DNA of 64,000 nt from Pseudomonadota bacterium (GTDB lineage: Bacteria; Desulfobacterota; Desulfobulbia; Desulfobulbales; JAGXFP01). The translations under genes and the position numbers were made by a program. Shown here one piece after another: positions 24,020-33,310 of the stretch. Position 1 is the first letter of the stretch, and each line of letters opens with the position of its first letter. The stretch lies in contig JAHJIQ010000018.1 of assembly GCA_018823285.1 (NCBI GenBank), positions 1-64,000 of the forward strand, in the 5' to 3' direction. A model generated the notes under the pieces. That model saw nothing but the letters and a program-made list of their open reading frames with translations, did not search any database and was not told the DNA's origin.

Positions 24020-26320
24020 ATGACAGTCATCCACTTTATTTCCATCGTTATGGTCACAATCGGCACCGGACTGATGATCTGGGCGATTTCCAGCAGTCTG
24101 CAGCTTCACCGCCAGGTCCCGGTGGAACTGAATCGCCGATGGGTGCTCCTCACCGGGCTCATGGTCTTTTTCCATTTCGGCTATCTCGGGTTCATCGTCA
24201 TCCTGATTACCGGCTTCAGCTTCCCGCTGGAACTGTGGTCGGCCGCGATCATGCTGGCGGGGGCGTGCTTCGTTCTCCTCTTCGTCAAACTGGGCGAAGT
24301 CACCATTCTCAAAACCAAAGAGAGCGGTGTGGAAAGCGGGGAGATCAACCAGAAACTGCTGGCCGTCAACCTGGCGCTCCATGACGAGAATCGGGAAAAA
24401 GAGCGGATCGGGGAAGAACTCCGAAGCTCAAAGGCCCATCTGGAGAATATTTTCAACAGTTCCATCCCCCTGTGTATAACGAGTTTTGACCATCTGGTGA
24501 CTGAGGCCAATGATGCCTATTGCGAAATCTTCGGTCGACTCCCGGAAAGCGCAGAGACCAGATGTTACGATTCCAGGCCCGGACCTTCCTGCAACACCCC
24601 GCGCTGCCCGATGGCGAGAATTGCCGGGGGCGATACCGAGGTCACCTGCGAGTCGGTCAAGGTCGAGGTGGACGGGAGCAGACATCACTTTCTGGTAACG
24701 GCGCGGCCGTTCATTGATTATGACGGTCAAGTAACCGGAATTATTGAGAGTTTTCAGGATATTACCGGTCTCAAAGAGGCGGAAAAAGCCCTCGCCCAGG
24801 AGAAGGACCGTCTTTATGTCACCCTGAAAAGCATTATTGACGGGGTGATTGCCACCGATAAAGAAGGGCGGGTGGTTGTCAGCAATGAAGCGGCCAGAAA
24901 GATGACCGGCTGGTCGGAAGAGGAGATTGCCGGGAGGAAGATCGGCGAGGTCCTTTCCCTCCGTGATTCCGGAACCAACAAGATGATTGATGATCCGGCG
25001 GGCAAAATTCTTCAGGGTGAGAAACCGGAGATCATTCTGAATCATTGTGTCCTGATGGCGAAAGACGGCTGGGAAAAGGATGTCAGTTTCCGCGTCTCGC
25101 CGATGACTTCCGGAGAGCAGGGGATAGAAGGCGCGGTGCTGGTTTTCCAGGATATTTCCGGAAAAATAAAAATTGAAAAGGAGATGGCCAGGGTTCAGAG
25201 GCTTGAGTCAATAGGTCTTCTGGCAGGAGGGATTGCCCACGATTTCAACAACATCCTGACCGCGATCATGAATAATCTCTCGCTGGCGGCGATGACCCCT
25301 GATCTTGATGAAAAGCTCGCAAAACGTATTGAGTCTACCGAGCAGGCGGTCATGAAAGCGAAATCGTTGACCGGCCAGCTCCTGACCTTTGCCAAGGGCG
25401 GGGCGCCCATCAAGAAGGTCCTGCAGGTCGGAGGGATGTTGCGGGACGCGGTTGAATTTGCCCTCCATGGCTCCAATGTCGGATGTGAATTTGCGATTGG
25501 TGATGATCTCTGGCCGGCGGAATATGATATCGGCCAGATGCAGCAGGTTGTCAGCAACCTGGTCATCAATGCCGATCAGGCGATGGAGGCGGGAGGGGTG
25601 TTGAAAGTTACCGCTGAAAATCATCTCGCCGCGGAGAACAGCGAGGGTTTCCCCGTCCAGGGGAGATATCTGAAGATCGTCTTCCAGGATGAGGGGTGCG
25701 GTATTGCGGAGGAAAATCTGCCGCTGCTTTTCGATCCCTACTATACAACCAAGGCCACGGGAAGCGGCCTCGGGTTGGCCATGGTGTATTCAATTGTCAC
25801 CAGACATGGCGGGCAGCTGCTGGTCGATTCGAAAGTGGGGCAAGGAACGGTGTTTACCCTGTTTCTGCCGGCTTCGGAGGGGACTCCCGAAGAAGGGGAT
25901 TTTGCCGATTCAGCCGGAAAGGAGAAGAGGGAAGGCGGGGGAGGAGCCGGCAGGAGGGTTCTGGTCATGGATGATGACGCCGAGATCCTTGCTCTGTTGA
26001 AAGAGTTCCTTGAAGAAGAAGGGTTTGAGGCGGTCTGTGTCGACGATGGTGCGGCGGCCGTTCAGGAATACGGCAAGGCGTTTGCTGCCGGCAACAGGTT
26101 TGCTTGTGTGGTCATGGACCTTACCGTTCCCGGGGGACTCGGGGGCAAGGATGCCTTTGCGATGATCAGGAAGCTTGACCCGGAGGTGACGGGGCTGGTC
26201 TCCAGCGGCTATTCAAATGATCCGGTGATGGCCGATTTTGAAAAATTCGGTTTTGCCGGCATGGTCATAAAGCCTTACAAAGGTCGGGAGCTTGTCGACA
26301 AGATATATCAGGTGATCTAG
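24020..26320 (+). CDS. Membrane hybrid histidine kinase with two PAS domains
   Basis: A 766-residue protein from the ATG at 24020, preferred over an upstream in-frame start because the first hydrophobic helix begins directly after it. Three N-terminal membrane helices (about residues 1-100) lead to a coiled coil and two PAS domains (about 135-265 and 275-395). The first PAS holds a Cys-rich insert (CYDSRPGPSCNTPRCPM), like that in the PAS-GGDEF protein at 18.3 kb. HisKA shows GGIAHDFNNILTAIMNN, HATPase shows NLVINADQAM, DEGCGI and GSGLGLAMV, and the C-terminal receiver shows VLVMDDDAE with phosphoacceptor in VVMDLTVPGG. The HDFNN form marks the NtrB-like kinase class. Its TAG stop codon is also the left end of a MITE. 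Confidence 0.9.
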   Translation: MTVIHFISIVMVTIGTGLMIWAISSSLQLHRQVPVELNRRWVLLTGLMVFFHFGYLGFIVILITGFSFPLELWSAAIMLAGACFVLLFVKLGEVTILKTKESGVESGEINQKLLAVNLALHDENREKERIGEELRSSKAHLENIFNSSIPLCITSFDHLVTEANDAYCEIFGRLPESAETRCYDSRPGPSCNTPRCPMARIAGGDTEVTCESVKVEVDGSRHHFLVTARPFIDYDGQVTGIIESFQDITGLKEAEKALAQEKDRLYVTLKSIIDGVIATDKEGRVVVSNEAARKMTGWSEEEIAGRKIGEVLSLRDSGTNKMIDDPAGKILQGEKPEIILNHCVLMAKDGWEKDVSFRVSPMTSGEQGIEGAVLVFQDISGKIKIEKEMARVQRLESIGLLAGGIAHDFNNILTAIMNNLSLAAMTPDLDEKLAKRIESTEQAVMKAKSLTGQLLTFAKGGAPIKKVLQVGGMLRDAVEFALHGSNVGCEFAIGDDLWPAEYDIGQMQQVVSNLVINADQAMEAGGVLKVTAENHLAAENSEGFPVQGRYLKIVFQDEGCGIAEENLPLLFDPYYTTKATGSGLGLAMVYSIVTRHGGQLLVDSKVGQGTVFTLFLPASEGTPEEGDFADSAGKEKREGGGGAGRRVLVMDDDAEILALLKEFLEEEGFEAVCVDDGAAAVQEYGKAFAAGNRFACVVMDLTVPGGLGGKDAFAMIRKLDPEVTGLVSSGYSNDPVMADFEKFGFAGMVIKPYKGRELVDKIYQVI

Positions 26321-26482
26321 TGTCACGTCAACTCTGAACCGTCACATCTTTCTCGTCGTTTTTCGCGCCTCCTGCGTTACGTGTTGGGTTGCATAGCGCT
26401 GCTATGCAACCCAACACATGCCTTGCCGGCACAAAAAATGCCTGAGAAATATTATGACATTTCATCCTTGACGCGACACTAG
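26317..26482. mobile_element. MITE with TA duplication and a long central hairpin
   Basis: A 166-base foldback element. The ends are inverted repeats GTGTCACGTCAA (26320-26331) and TTGACGCGACAC (26468-26479), with one mismatch, each flanked by TA, the target duplication typical of IS630/Tc1-mariner elements. The centre is a perfect 16-bp stem, GTGTTGGGTTGCATAG (26381-26396) with CTATGCAACCCAACAC (26402-26417), on a 5-base loop. The two halves are imperfectly complementary throughout. There is no transposase. The stop codon of the upstream kinase lies in the left TA-end. The hairpin might also end transcription from both convergent genes, although no T-run follows. Confidence 0.8.
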
Positions 26483-26518
26483 GGCCTCGAAAACTGCCAG
26501 GTTGCCGTTTCTCGGCCA

Positions 26519-28222
26519 TTATTCCTGATAGACCGGGCAGGGTGTTTGCGGAGTGTAGTTTCTATAGGCAGGGTCCTGATAGCTCTTGTGACATTCCAGG
26601 CAGAGGCCGACCCTTAATATTCCGGATATTTCATCCTTGTTGAATGGGCGGAGATCGCCCCGGGAACTCTTCTGCAGCGGCTTTCCGTTGATGTCCACAT
26701 AGCCGTCGAGCGGCGGCGTGGGGCCGGCGCCGGTTTCCAGTCCCTGGTCGACCGGAAAGAATGACCATTCACCACCTTTCCTTTGCAGGGTGCCGGTGCC
26801 GAGGCCGATGGTTTTCGGCGAGGCGTGGCAGTCAACGCAACTCCTGCCCCCGGTCTGGGTGGTGTGCGGATTGAGGGCGGCCATGGTGAATGAGTTGAAC
26901 TGCCGGTCCGGCGCGCCGTCCGCGTTGATCAGGGTCACAATGTCCTGGCAACCGGGGGTGACAATCACCACCTCCTTACCCCATACTGCGAGCATCGGTT
27001 TTTCATAACGCAGGTAGGAACGGCCCTCCTCCCACCAGCCCGGAGTTTCCTTGAGGGTCAGTTTGTCAAGATGGGTTTCGCGCAGGTCTCTTTTCACGTG
27101 GCAGCCATAACATTGCGGGACCCAGCTTGAATGGCAGGATTCGCAGGTCAGCCGCCGGTGTCCTTCATAGTCGCAGGTCCCCTTTTTGGGCTCTTTCAGG
27201 GGGTGCTCCTTGCCGTCCACTTTCGAAATCAGGGAAAACGTCCCGTTTTTGCCTGAAATGTTGTTGAGCTGCCGCTCCTTGGTAGTGGTGCCGGGGGTCG
27301 GGGAATGACAGGTCGTGCAGTTGATCTCCAGCTGTTCCTCATAATGGGCGTAACTCTTGCCGTCGCCCATGATCTCTTCCCGGGTGTGGCAATCGATACA
27401 GGCCATTCCCTTCCGGTGATGGATGTCATCTTCGAGCTGCAGGTAGAAGCGGTCGCCGGGGAGCCTGTTTTTTGAAAGGGTCCCGTCTTCATAGGGAGTG
27501 CCGTACCCTTCCGCTTCATAAATACCCTGATAGGAGGTGCCGACTCTGCCGCTCCGGTTGTGACAGCGGACACAGTTTTCGGTCGGAATTTTCCTGATGA
27601 TCAGCGGGTGGACTTTCTTCGGGTCAGCCCCGGGTTGTGCCGTGCCCTTGATATGGTGGCAGGCGGTGCAGCCTCCGCCTTTCTCGTTGAAGAATTCAGG
27701 ATACTCCGGGAGATCATTTTTCTGCTTCCAGAGATGGCAGGTGGCGCAGAGCTTGCGGTAATAGTCCAGGGCCAGAGAGTTCTCCCCGGTTTGCAGAAGT
27801 TTTTCCACCGAGTAGTCGCCGTTCTGGTGTTCGGCTTCGCCCCAATAGTAGAGAAGCGTCGCCAGAATTCCGCGGTTGGTGGCCATCAGGGAGTTCTTCA
27901 CCTTCGGCACATCAATGCTGTGGCAGCCGTCAATGCCGCAGGTTTTTTCCACCACTCGCAGGTCTCCCGGGTTTTTGACGATCCCCTGATGCGCCTTCTC
28001 CTTGTCGATGGCGAGCGGAGCACCGAGATGGCAGACGGCACAGCCAAGGGTCCTGGTGTCGTGGGCCGGGTCGAGTTTCTGGTCCTGATGACACGAAAGG
28101 CACATGTCGATGCGGCCGTCGGTCAGCTGGTAGATCCGGTCGGGTCGGGAGGTCATGTTTTCCCTGATCACCAGTCCCAGGACAACCAGCAGGACTGCCA
28201 GGAGCAGCATTTTCGGGGACAT
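26519..28222 (-). CDS. Membrane-anchored multiheme cytochrome c (11 CxxCH plus one CX4CH)
   Basis: A 567-residue protein with an uncleaved-looking N-terminal helix (KMLLLAVLLVVLGLVI) and a periplasmic body. I count eleven CxxCH heme sites: CLSCH, CAVCH, CATCH, CTACH, CVRCH, CIDCH, CTTCH, CESCH, CYGCH, CVDCH and CLECH. A twelfth CGIDGCH has four residues between the cysteines, as seen at some cytochrome c3-type sites. It should carry electrons in the periplasm, probably as part of a quinol-linked or extracellular chain. No catalytic motif of nitrite or hydroxylamine enzymes was recognised. Its ATG shares one base with the nadE stop (TAATG), so it is translationally coupled to nadE, an unusual partner. 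Confidence 0.88.
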   Translation of the reverse strand: MSPKMLLLAVLLVVLGLVIRENMTSRPDRIYQLTDGRIDMCLSCHQDQKLDPAHDTRTLGCAVCHLGAPLAIDKEKAHQGIVKNPGDLRVVEKTCGIDGCHSIDVPKVKNSLMATNRGILATLLYYWGEAEHQNGDYSVEKLLQTGENSLALDYYRKLCATCHLWKQKNDLPEYPEFFNEKGGGCTACHHIKGTAQPGADPKKVHPLIIRKIPTENCVRCHNRSGRVGTSYQGIYEAEGYGTPYEDGTLSKNRLPGDRFYLQLEDDIHHRKGMACIDCHTREEIMGDGKSYAHYEEQLEINCTTCHSPTPGTTTKERQLNNISGKNGTFSLISKVDGKEHPLKEPKKGTCDYEGHRRLTCESCHSSWVPQCYGCHVKRDLRETHLDKLTLKETPGWWEEGRSYLRYEKPMLAVWGKEVVIVTPGCQDIVTLINADGAPDRQFNSFTMAALNPHTTQTGGRSCVDCHASPKTIGLGTGTLQRKGGEWSFFPVDQGLETGAGPTPPLDGYVDINGKPLQKSSRGDLRPFNKDEISGILRVGLCLECHKSYQDPAYRNYTPQTPCPVYQE

Positions 28223-29883
28223 TATTCCCGCTCCCGGTAATTTTCCGCAGTGGGGTATCTTCTGCCGTAGCCGAAGGCCTTGCTGGTAACTTTAAGGCCC
28301 ATCGGGGCCTGTTTTCTCTTGTATTCGTTTCTTCTGATCCTCCTGATGATGTCGCTGACAATGTTGCGATCGTAGCCGGAAGCGACAATCTCGGAGATAC
28401 TCCGGTTCTCTTCGAGCCATGCCTTGACCACCGGGTCAAGGACCTCGTATGGCGGCAGATCGTCCTGGTCGAGCTGGTTCGGGGCGAGTTCGGCGCTCGG
28501 CGGTTTTTCAATGGTCCGGGCAGGGATGATCTCCCGGCTGCGATTCACATACCGGGCAAGATCGTACACCATCCCTTTCGGCACATCGGAAATTACCGCG
28601 AGGCCGCCGCTCATGTCCCCGTAGAGGGTGCAGTAGCCGACGGCAAGTTCCGATTTGTTGCCGGTGGAAAGAAGCATGGAGCCCCGCCGGTTGGAGATGG
28701 CCATCAGCAGGTTGCCCCTGATCCTTGCCTGGAGATTCTGTTCGGTGATGTCCTGATGAAGTTCTCCGAGAAGCGGGGCCAGGGTTTCGAGCTGGACCCG
28801 GAAGATATCCTCAATCGGGAGAATCTCAAAATCGATGCCGAGATTTTCCGCCAGCCGCTGTGCATCTTCAACGCTCTCGGCGCTGCTGTATCTTGAGGGG
28901 AGCGCCACCCCGGTAATGTTCCGTTGGCCGAGGGCTTCGCAGGCGATGGCGGCGGTGAGGGCGGAATCAATGCCGCCGGAAAGACCGATGATGCCGGTTT
29001 TAAATCCGCACTTGCCAAGGTAGTCCCTGGTTCCCATGACCAGAGCGGCATGGACATCGGCGAGGTTGTCCGGTTCGGGGATGATGTTTTCTCCTGTCCC
29101 GCCGACAAGTTCCTCAGAATCGATGACCAGCATATCCTCCGTGAAGCCTGCTGCCATATGCCTCACTTCGCCGGACCGGTCCATGGCGAGACTGTGACCG
29201 TCAAAGAGAAGCGAATCCTGGCCGCCGACCTGGTTTACGTAAAGCAGGGGAGTGTCGTATTTTCGGCAGATATTTCTGAACATCCGGTGCTTTTCAATGA
29301 TTTTGCCATGGCGGAAGGGCGAGGCGGCAAGGTTCACGAGCAGGTTCGCTTTGCCTCCGGCAGGAGAGATGAGTTCCGGTAAGGGGTCGAGGTTGTAGAG
29401 TGGCCGGGCGGAGGTGTCCTTGTCGTTCCAGATGTCCTCGCAGATGGAGAGAGCGATGGTTTTGCCGATGAACTGAATGGTAGTGCTCCGGCTGCCCGGC
29501 TCGAAGTAGCGGGCCTCATCAAAAACGTCGTAGGTCGGCAGGAGTCTTTTGTGGGCGGTGGCCAGGATCCGGCCATCTTTGAAGAATACGGCGCTGTTAT
29601 GAAGCGGCTTGCCGCACTCCGCGGTGTGGCGGGTGATGGCCCCGGTAATGATGCCGATCCCCCTGATGCCTGCAATCAGTTCAGTCAGCGCCAGATCGTG
29701 ATCGGCCAGGAAAGAGCCTCTTTCCAGAAGGTCCTGGGGCGGATAGCCGGCGATCGCGAGTTCGGGGAAGATCGCAAGCTCGCATCCCGCTTCCTTTGCC
29801 CGGGATGCGGAACGGGCAATCTTTTCGCAGTTGGCCGTGAAGTCGCCGATGAGCGGGTTTGTCTGGATGAGCGCAATTTTCAT
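28222..29883 (-). CDS. nadE: Glutamine-dependent NAD+ synthetase
   Basis: A 553-residue two-domain enzyme that amidates deamido-NAD+ with ammonia from glutamine. The N-terminal nitrilase-fold glutaminase has the catalytic triad: Glu in FPELAIAGYPP, Lys in HKRLLPTYDVFDE and Cys in ALSICEDIWND. The C-terminal synthetase has the pyrophosphate-binding loop GLSGGIDSAL (about residue 299) and the STGNKSE motif. Length fits the bacterial glutamine-dependent class. The gene shares its last base with the start of the multiheme cytochrome gene, implying one transcript. It is divergent from the PhoH gene. Confidence 0.95.
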   Translation of the reverse strand: MKIALIQTNPLIGDFTANCEKIARSASRAKEAGCELAIFPELAIAGYPPQDLLERGSFLADHDLALTELIAGIRGIGIITGAITRHTAECGKPLHNSAVFFKDGRILATAHKRLLPTYDVFDEARYFEPGSRSTTIQFIGKTIALSICEDIWNDKDTSARPLYNLDPLPELISPAGGKANLLVNLAASPFRHGKIIEKHRMFRNICRKYDTPLLYVNQVGGQDSLLFDGHSLAMDRSGEVRHMAAGFTEDMLVIDSEELVGGTGENIIPEPDNLADVHAALVMGTRDYLGKCGFKTGIIGLSGGIDSALTAAIACEALGQRNITGVALPSRYSSAESVEDAQRLAENLGIDFEILPIEDIFRVQLETLAPLLGELHQDITEQNLQARIRGNLLMAISNRRGSMLLSTGNKSELAVGYCTLYGDMSGGLAVISDVPKGMVYDLARYVNRSREIIPARTIEKPPSAELAPNQLDQDDLPPYEVLDPVVKAWLEENRSISEIVASGYDRNIVSDIIRRIRRNEYKRKQAPMGLKVTSKAFGYGRRYPTAENYRERE

Positions 29884-30105
29884 GACCTGATATATAGCAT
29901 AGTCAAAAATAAGTCAGGGCAAAAAAATGCAGAGGGGGAGTGAAAATTGTAATTCTTCGATTATTTATCTTCCGGTTTGCAGTATAGTGACCGTATAAGA
30001 AACAGGGCGGTTTTAAAAAAAAAGGGGGCGGCTTTTTTTACAGGCTGTCATCTGTTCCGGCACGGATTTGCCCCGGGCCGGAAATGACCTGATCAGAGGG
30101 GACTC

Positions 30106-31419
30106 ATGCAAAAATACTTTGTTCTGGATACCAACGTGCTGCTCCATAATGCCGACTCCATCAGCTCCTTCACGGACAACGTGGTCGTGCTGCCGATGTC
30201 CGTGATCGAGGAGCTCGACAGCTTCAAATCCAAAAACAATGAGCTGGCGCGCAACGCCCGGCAGGTGATCAGGCAGCTTGATCATCTGCGCACCCTCGGC
30301 AATCTCGGCAAGGGGGTGAAGATGGAGAACGGCGGGACCCTCATGATCTTCCACGAGAAGGATCTCGTGAATCATGGAATGGACATGCACATTGCCGACA
30401 ACCGGATTCTGGGGGTTGCCTTTACCCTGCTGCAGCAGGGCAAGGTTGTGGTCTTTGTTTCCAAGGACATCAATGCCCGGCTGAAAGCAGATGCCCTCGG
30501 CATCGACACCACCGATTTTGAGAAACAGAAAGTAAATTTTGATGAGCTGTTTACCGGTCATTGCCAGCAGGTGGTCCCGGGCAGTGAGATCGACGAGTTT
30601 TATGCCCGGAAGCGGCTTGAGAAAATTTCCTGTACTCCTTCACCGAATGAATTTGTGGTGCTGGTCGATGAGGCCGATGAAAAACACACGGCTTTGACCC
30701 GCTTTAAGGACGGGGCGCTGGTGCCGCTTCATTCGGATTACAATGAAGCCTTCGGTCTGAAACCCAGAAACAAGCAGCAGCGGATGGCCCTTGAGCTGCT
30801 GCTCGATCCCGAGATCCAGCTGGTGACCATGGTCGGGCAGGCCGGGACCGGCAAAACCCTGCTTGCCCTGGCGGCGGGCCTGGAAACAACCCTCTACTTC
30901 AAGCGCTATGACCGGATTCTCGTCACCCGCCCCATTGTGCCCATGGGCAAGGATATCGGGTATCTGCCCGGAGACAAGGAGGAAAAACTCTTCAACTGGA
31001 TGCAGCCGATCTTCGACAACCTGACCTATCTGATGGGGACAAAAGGCAGGGGCGGCAATGAGAAGGAAGTGGCCTCGGTCAAGCAGAAGGTGGATAAACT
31101 GATGCACGAAAACGTGATCGAAATGGAGGCCCTGACCTATATTCGCGGCCGGTCGATCCCGGGGCAGTATGTGATTGTCGACGAAGCGCAGAATCTCACC
31201 CCCCACGAAGTCAAAACCATCGTCAGCCGGGCCGGTGAGGGGACCAAGGTGGTCCTGACCGGAGATCCGTATCAGATAGACAACCCCTATCTCGACTCGT
31301 CGAGTAACGGCCTGACCTATACCGTCGAGCGCATGAAACAGCTCGCCATCCACGGCCATATCACCCTGCAGAGCAGCGAGCGGAGCCAGCTCGCCGGCGC
31401 CGCCGCCGATTATCTCTGA
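30106..31419 (+). CDS. PIN-PhoH fusion ATPase (PhoH2-type)
   Basis: A 437-residue cytoplasmic protein that joins a PIN ribonuclease domain (about residues 1-130) to a PhoH helicase-like ATPase (about 215-437). PIN acidic residues are visible in FVLDTNVLLH, VIEELDSFK and NRILGVAF. The PhoH part has Walker A VGQAGTGKTLLALA (about residue 242), ILVTRPIVPMGKDIGYLPG, Walker B VIVDEAQNLTPHE and TGDPYQIDNP. Related PhoH2 proteins are sequence-directed RNA helicase/RNases, so an RNA-processing role is likely. A GAGGGG ribosome site lies a few bases before the ATG. A REP-like array follows its stop. Confidence 0.9.
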   Translation: MQKYFVLDTNVLLHNADSISSFTDNVVVLPMSVIEELDSFKSKNNELARNARQVIRQLDHLRTLGNLGKGVKMENGGTLMIFHEKDLVNHGMDMHIADNRILGVAFTLLQQGKVVVFVSKDINARLKADALGIDTTDFEKQKVNFDELFTGHCQQVVPGSEIDEFYARKRLEKISCTPSPNEFVVLVDEADEKHTALTRFKDGALVPLHSDYNEAFGLKPRNKQQRMALELLLDPEIQLVTMVGQAGTGKTLLALAAGLETTLYFKRYDRILVTRPIVPMGKDIGYLPGDKEEKLFNWMQPIFDNLTYLMGTKGRGGNEKEVASVKQKVDKLMHENVIEMEALTYIRGRSIPGQYVIVDEAQNLTPHEVKTIVSRAGEGTKVVLTGDPYQIDNPYLDSSSNGLTYTVERMKQLAIHGHITLQSSERSQLAGAAADYL

Positions 31420-31487
31420 TCAGAGGAGCCGCCCCCGCCCTCTCCCGGTTGAGAGGAGAAGGTTTGGTGGCAATTGCAATCTTAGGC

Positions 31488-31857
31488 AATTCGCGGCCTG
31501 GAGGCCGCTCCCACGGGGGCTTTGGCCGTGTTGATGTTGTGGGAGCGACCTCCCGGTCGCGAACCTTGGGTGGCCCTTGCGGCCTTGGGTATTCGCGGTT
31601 TTGTAGGCAATCTTGCTGCCTTGCTGAATCAATCAATTGACCTTGGGCAATTCGCATGGTGTTGTGGGAGCGACCTCCCGGTCGCGAACCTTGGGTGGCC
31701 CTTGCGCCTTTGGGTATTCGCGGCCGGGAGGCCGCTCCCACAAGAAAGGTGCTCCTACAAGAAAGGTGCTCCCACAAGAAGGGTGTTCCCGCAAAGAGGG
31801 TGTTTCCCGCGGGGGCTTCTCCCAGGGCCGCTTCCGTATGAGGCCGCTCCCACATAA
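31488..31857. repeat. REP-like palindromic array
   Basis: A non-coding cluster in the 678-base gap between phoH and the radical SAM gene. Two direct copies of a 46-base unit (31536-31581 and 31661-31706) are identical, and similarity extends to about 63 bases. Each starts GTTGTGGGAGCGACC and contains the hairpin GCGACC-TCCC-GGTCGC. Inverted copies of the same head (GAGGCCGCTCCCAC) lie at about 31488-31514, 31714-31742 and 31840-31854. The GTGGGAGC head plus hairpin is the layout of REP elements moved by RAYT-type transposases. No such transposase is in the window. Confidence 0.75.
31741..31809. repeat. Degenerate 17-base tandem repeat inside the REP array
   Basis: Four successive units derived from CAAGAAAGGTGCTCCCA start at 31741, 31758, 31775 and 31792, the last being 18 bases. 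They decay from left to right. The CTCCCAC core resembles the REP head, so the array probably grew from a REP end by slippage. Confidence 0.7.
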
Positions 31858-32097
31858 TGGTTCTTCCCTTCCGGCCTGTTTTTTCCCTTTTCGGCAACTT
31901 TGCGCTTTGTTAACGGGGAGAAAATGGCTATATTGTCCAGTCCGTACTCTTGATTAGCGAAGCCGTTGTGCAAAAAAAAACGGCACATTTTGAGGCTGTA
32001 AACCGCATAAGGGGCTGCAACCAGGCGGCATTTATGGCGCAGTTTTTTCTTGACGGCCCTTCAACCTTTTTCGCCTTTGCCCGGCGGGAGGCCTGTG

Positions 32098-33162
32098 ATG
32101 GATTTTGAACCGAAATGGATAGCCTGGGAGACCACCAGACGCTGCAATTTAAAGTGTGTGCACTGCCGGTCCTCGTCGGAACTGGAGGCCAAGGGGCATC
32201 CCGATTTTTCACTTGAAGAGGCGAAACGTGTCCTTGATGACATCTCCTCATACGCGTCGCCGGTGGTGGTTTTGTCCGGGGGAGAGCCTCTCCTGCGCCC
32301 CGATATTTTCGAGATTGCAAAGTACGGCAACACCAAGGGGTTGAGGATGTGCATGGCGACCAACGGCACCCTGGTCACCGAGGAGATTGCTGACCGGATC
32401 AAGGAGGCCGAGATCAAGATGGTTTCCCTGAGCCTCGACGGCTCATCTGCCGGGGTTCATGATAATTTCCGGAACGTCCCCGGAGCCTTTGACGGGACCA
32501 TGAATGCGATGCGGATCTTCCGGGAGAAGGGGATCAAGTTTCTCATCAACTCCTCGTTCACCAAGAGAAATCAGGAAGAGATCCCGAAGATTTACAAGCT
32601 CGCCAAAGAGATGGGCGCCACCGCCTGGTACATGTTCATGATCGTTCCCACCGGCCGCGGGGAGGATATCATGAATGAGCTGATCTCGAAAGAGGATTAT
32701 GAGGAGCTTCTCAAGTGGCACTACGAGCTTGAGAAGAGCGAAGACGAGATGTTGATCCGTCCGACCTGCGCCCCCAGTTACTACCGGGTGGTTCTTGAAC
32801 AGGCCAAGGCGAAGGGTGACGATTTCAAGAGGCGCACCCTGCAGTTTTCCACCGGCGGCTCAAAAGGATGTCTGGCCGGGCAGCTGATCTGTCTGATCGA
32901 CGTTGACGGTGAAGTTCTGCCATGCAGTTATTTCCCGAAATCAGCGGGGAACATCAGAGAGAAGGCCTTCAAGGAGATCTGGGAAGAGTCCGAACTCTTT
33001 AAAGACATGCGGGACTGGAAGAGTTACAAGGGGCGTTGCGGCGCCTGTGAATATGTCGGCGTCTGCGGTGGCTGTCGCGCCAGAGCGTATGCGGTAAGCG
33101 GAGATTACATGGGTGAGGAGCCGTTCTGCGGCCATACGCCTTTCAAGATGAGAAAAGCTTAA
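32098..33162 (+). CDS. ahbD: AhbD-like radical SAM/SPASM enzyme, probable heme b synthase
   Basis: A 354-residue radical SAM protein from the ATG at 32098, which has GGGAGG six bases upstream; an earlier in-frame start at 32050 lacks this. The SAM cluster motif is CNLKCVHC (residues about 17-24), followed by [14 protein letters not shown]. The C-terminal SPASM region carries further cysteines ([20 protein letters not shown], then [13 protein letters not shown]) for an auxiliary 4Fe-4S cluster. The wording fits the AhbC/AhbD/NirJ group. AhbD removes two propionate carboxyls from iron-coproporphyrin III to give heme b. The location next to hemE and hemH supports a heme role. AhbC, NirJ or a peptide-modifying SPASM enzyme are the alternatives. 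Confidence 0.72.
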   Translation: MDFEPKWIAWETTRRCNLKCVHCRSSSELEAKGHPDFSLEEAKRVLDDISSYASPVVVLSGGEPLLRPDIFEIAKYGNTKGLRMCMATNGTLVTEEIADRIKEAEIKMVSLSLDGSSAGVHDNFRNVPGAFDGTMNAMRIFREKGIKFLINSSFTKRNQEEIPKIYKLAKEMGATAWYMFMIVPTGRGEDIMNELISKEDYEELLKWHYELEKSEDEMLIRPTCAPSYYRVVLEQAKAKGDDFKRRTLQFSTGGSKGCLAGQLICLIDVDGEVLPCSYFPKSAGNIREKAFKEIWEESELFKDMRDWKSYKGRCGACEYVGVCGGCRARAYAVSGDYMGEEPFCGHTPFKMRKA

Positions 33163-33178
33163 GGACAGTTAAAAGTTA

Positions 33179-33283
33179 GAAGTTATAAGTGTCTGAAGTT
33201 GTGGATGGTTATTTTTGGTTGATTCGTTATCCGAGCAATAATCTCCCGCAACTTATCACTTTAAACTCCAAACTTATAACTTC
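33179..33283. repeat. 12-bp inverted repeat between the radical SAM gene and hemE
   Basis: GAAGTTATAAGT at 33179-33190 and its exact complement at 33272-33283 enclose 81 bases rich in A and T. No T-run follows. It may be part of a degraded repeat. Function unknown. Confidence 0.4.
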
Positions 33284-33310
33284 ATTCATTCCTTCACCAG
33301 GGGAGAAACC

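Noticed and set aside
31536..31809. CRISPR array
   Set aside because: Repeat units are palindromic heads of uneven spacing and mixed orientation, or contiguous 17-base tandems without spacers. No cas genes are present.
31361..31897. A 178-codon minus-strand frame in the REP array
   Set aside because: Its sequence is repeat-derived (Arg/Pro/Gly-rich periodicity) and overlaps the end of phoH. The DNA is better explained as REP-like repeats.
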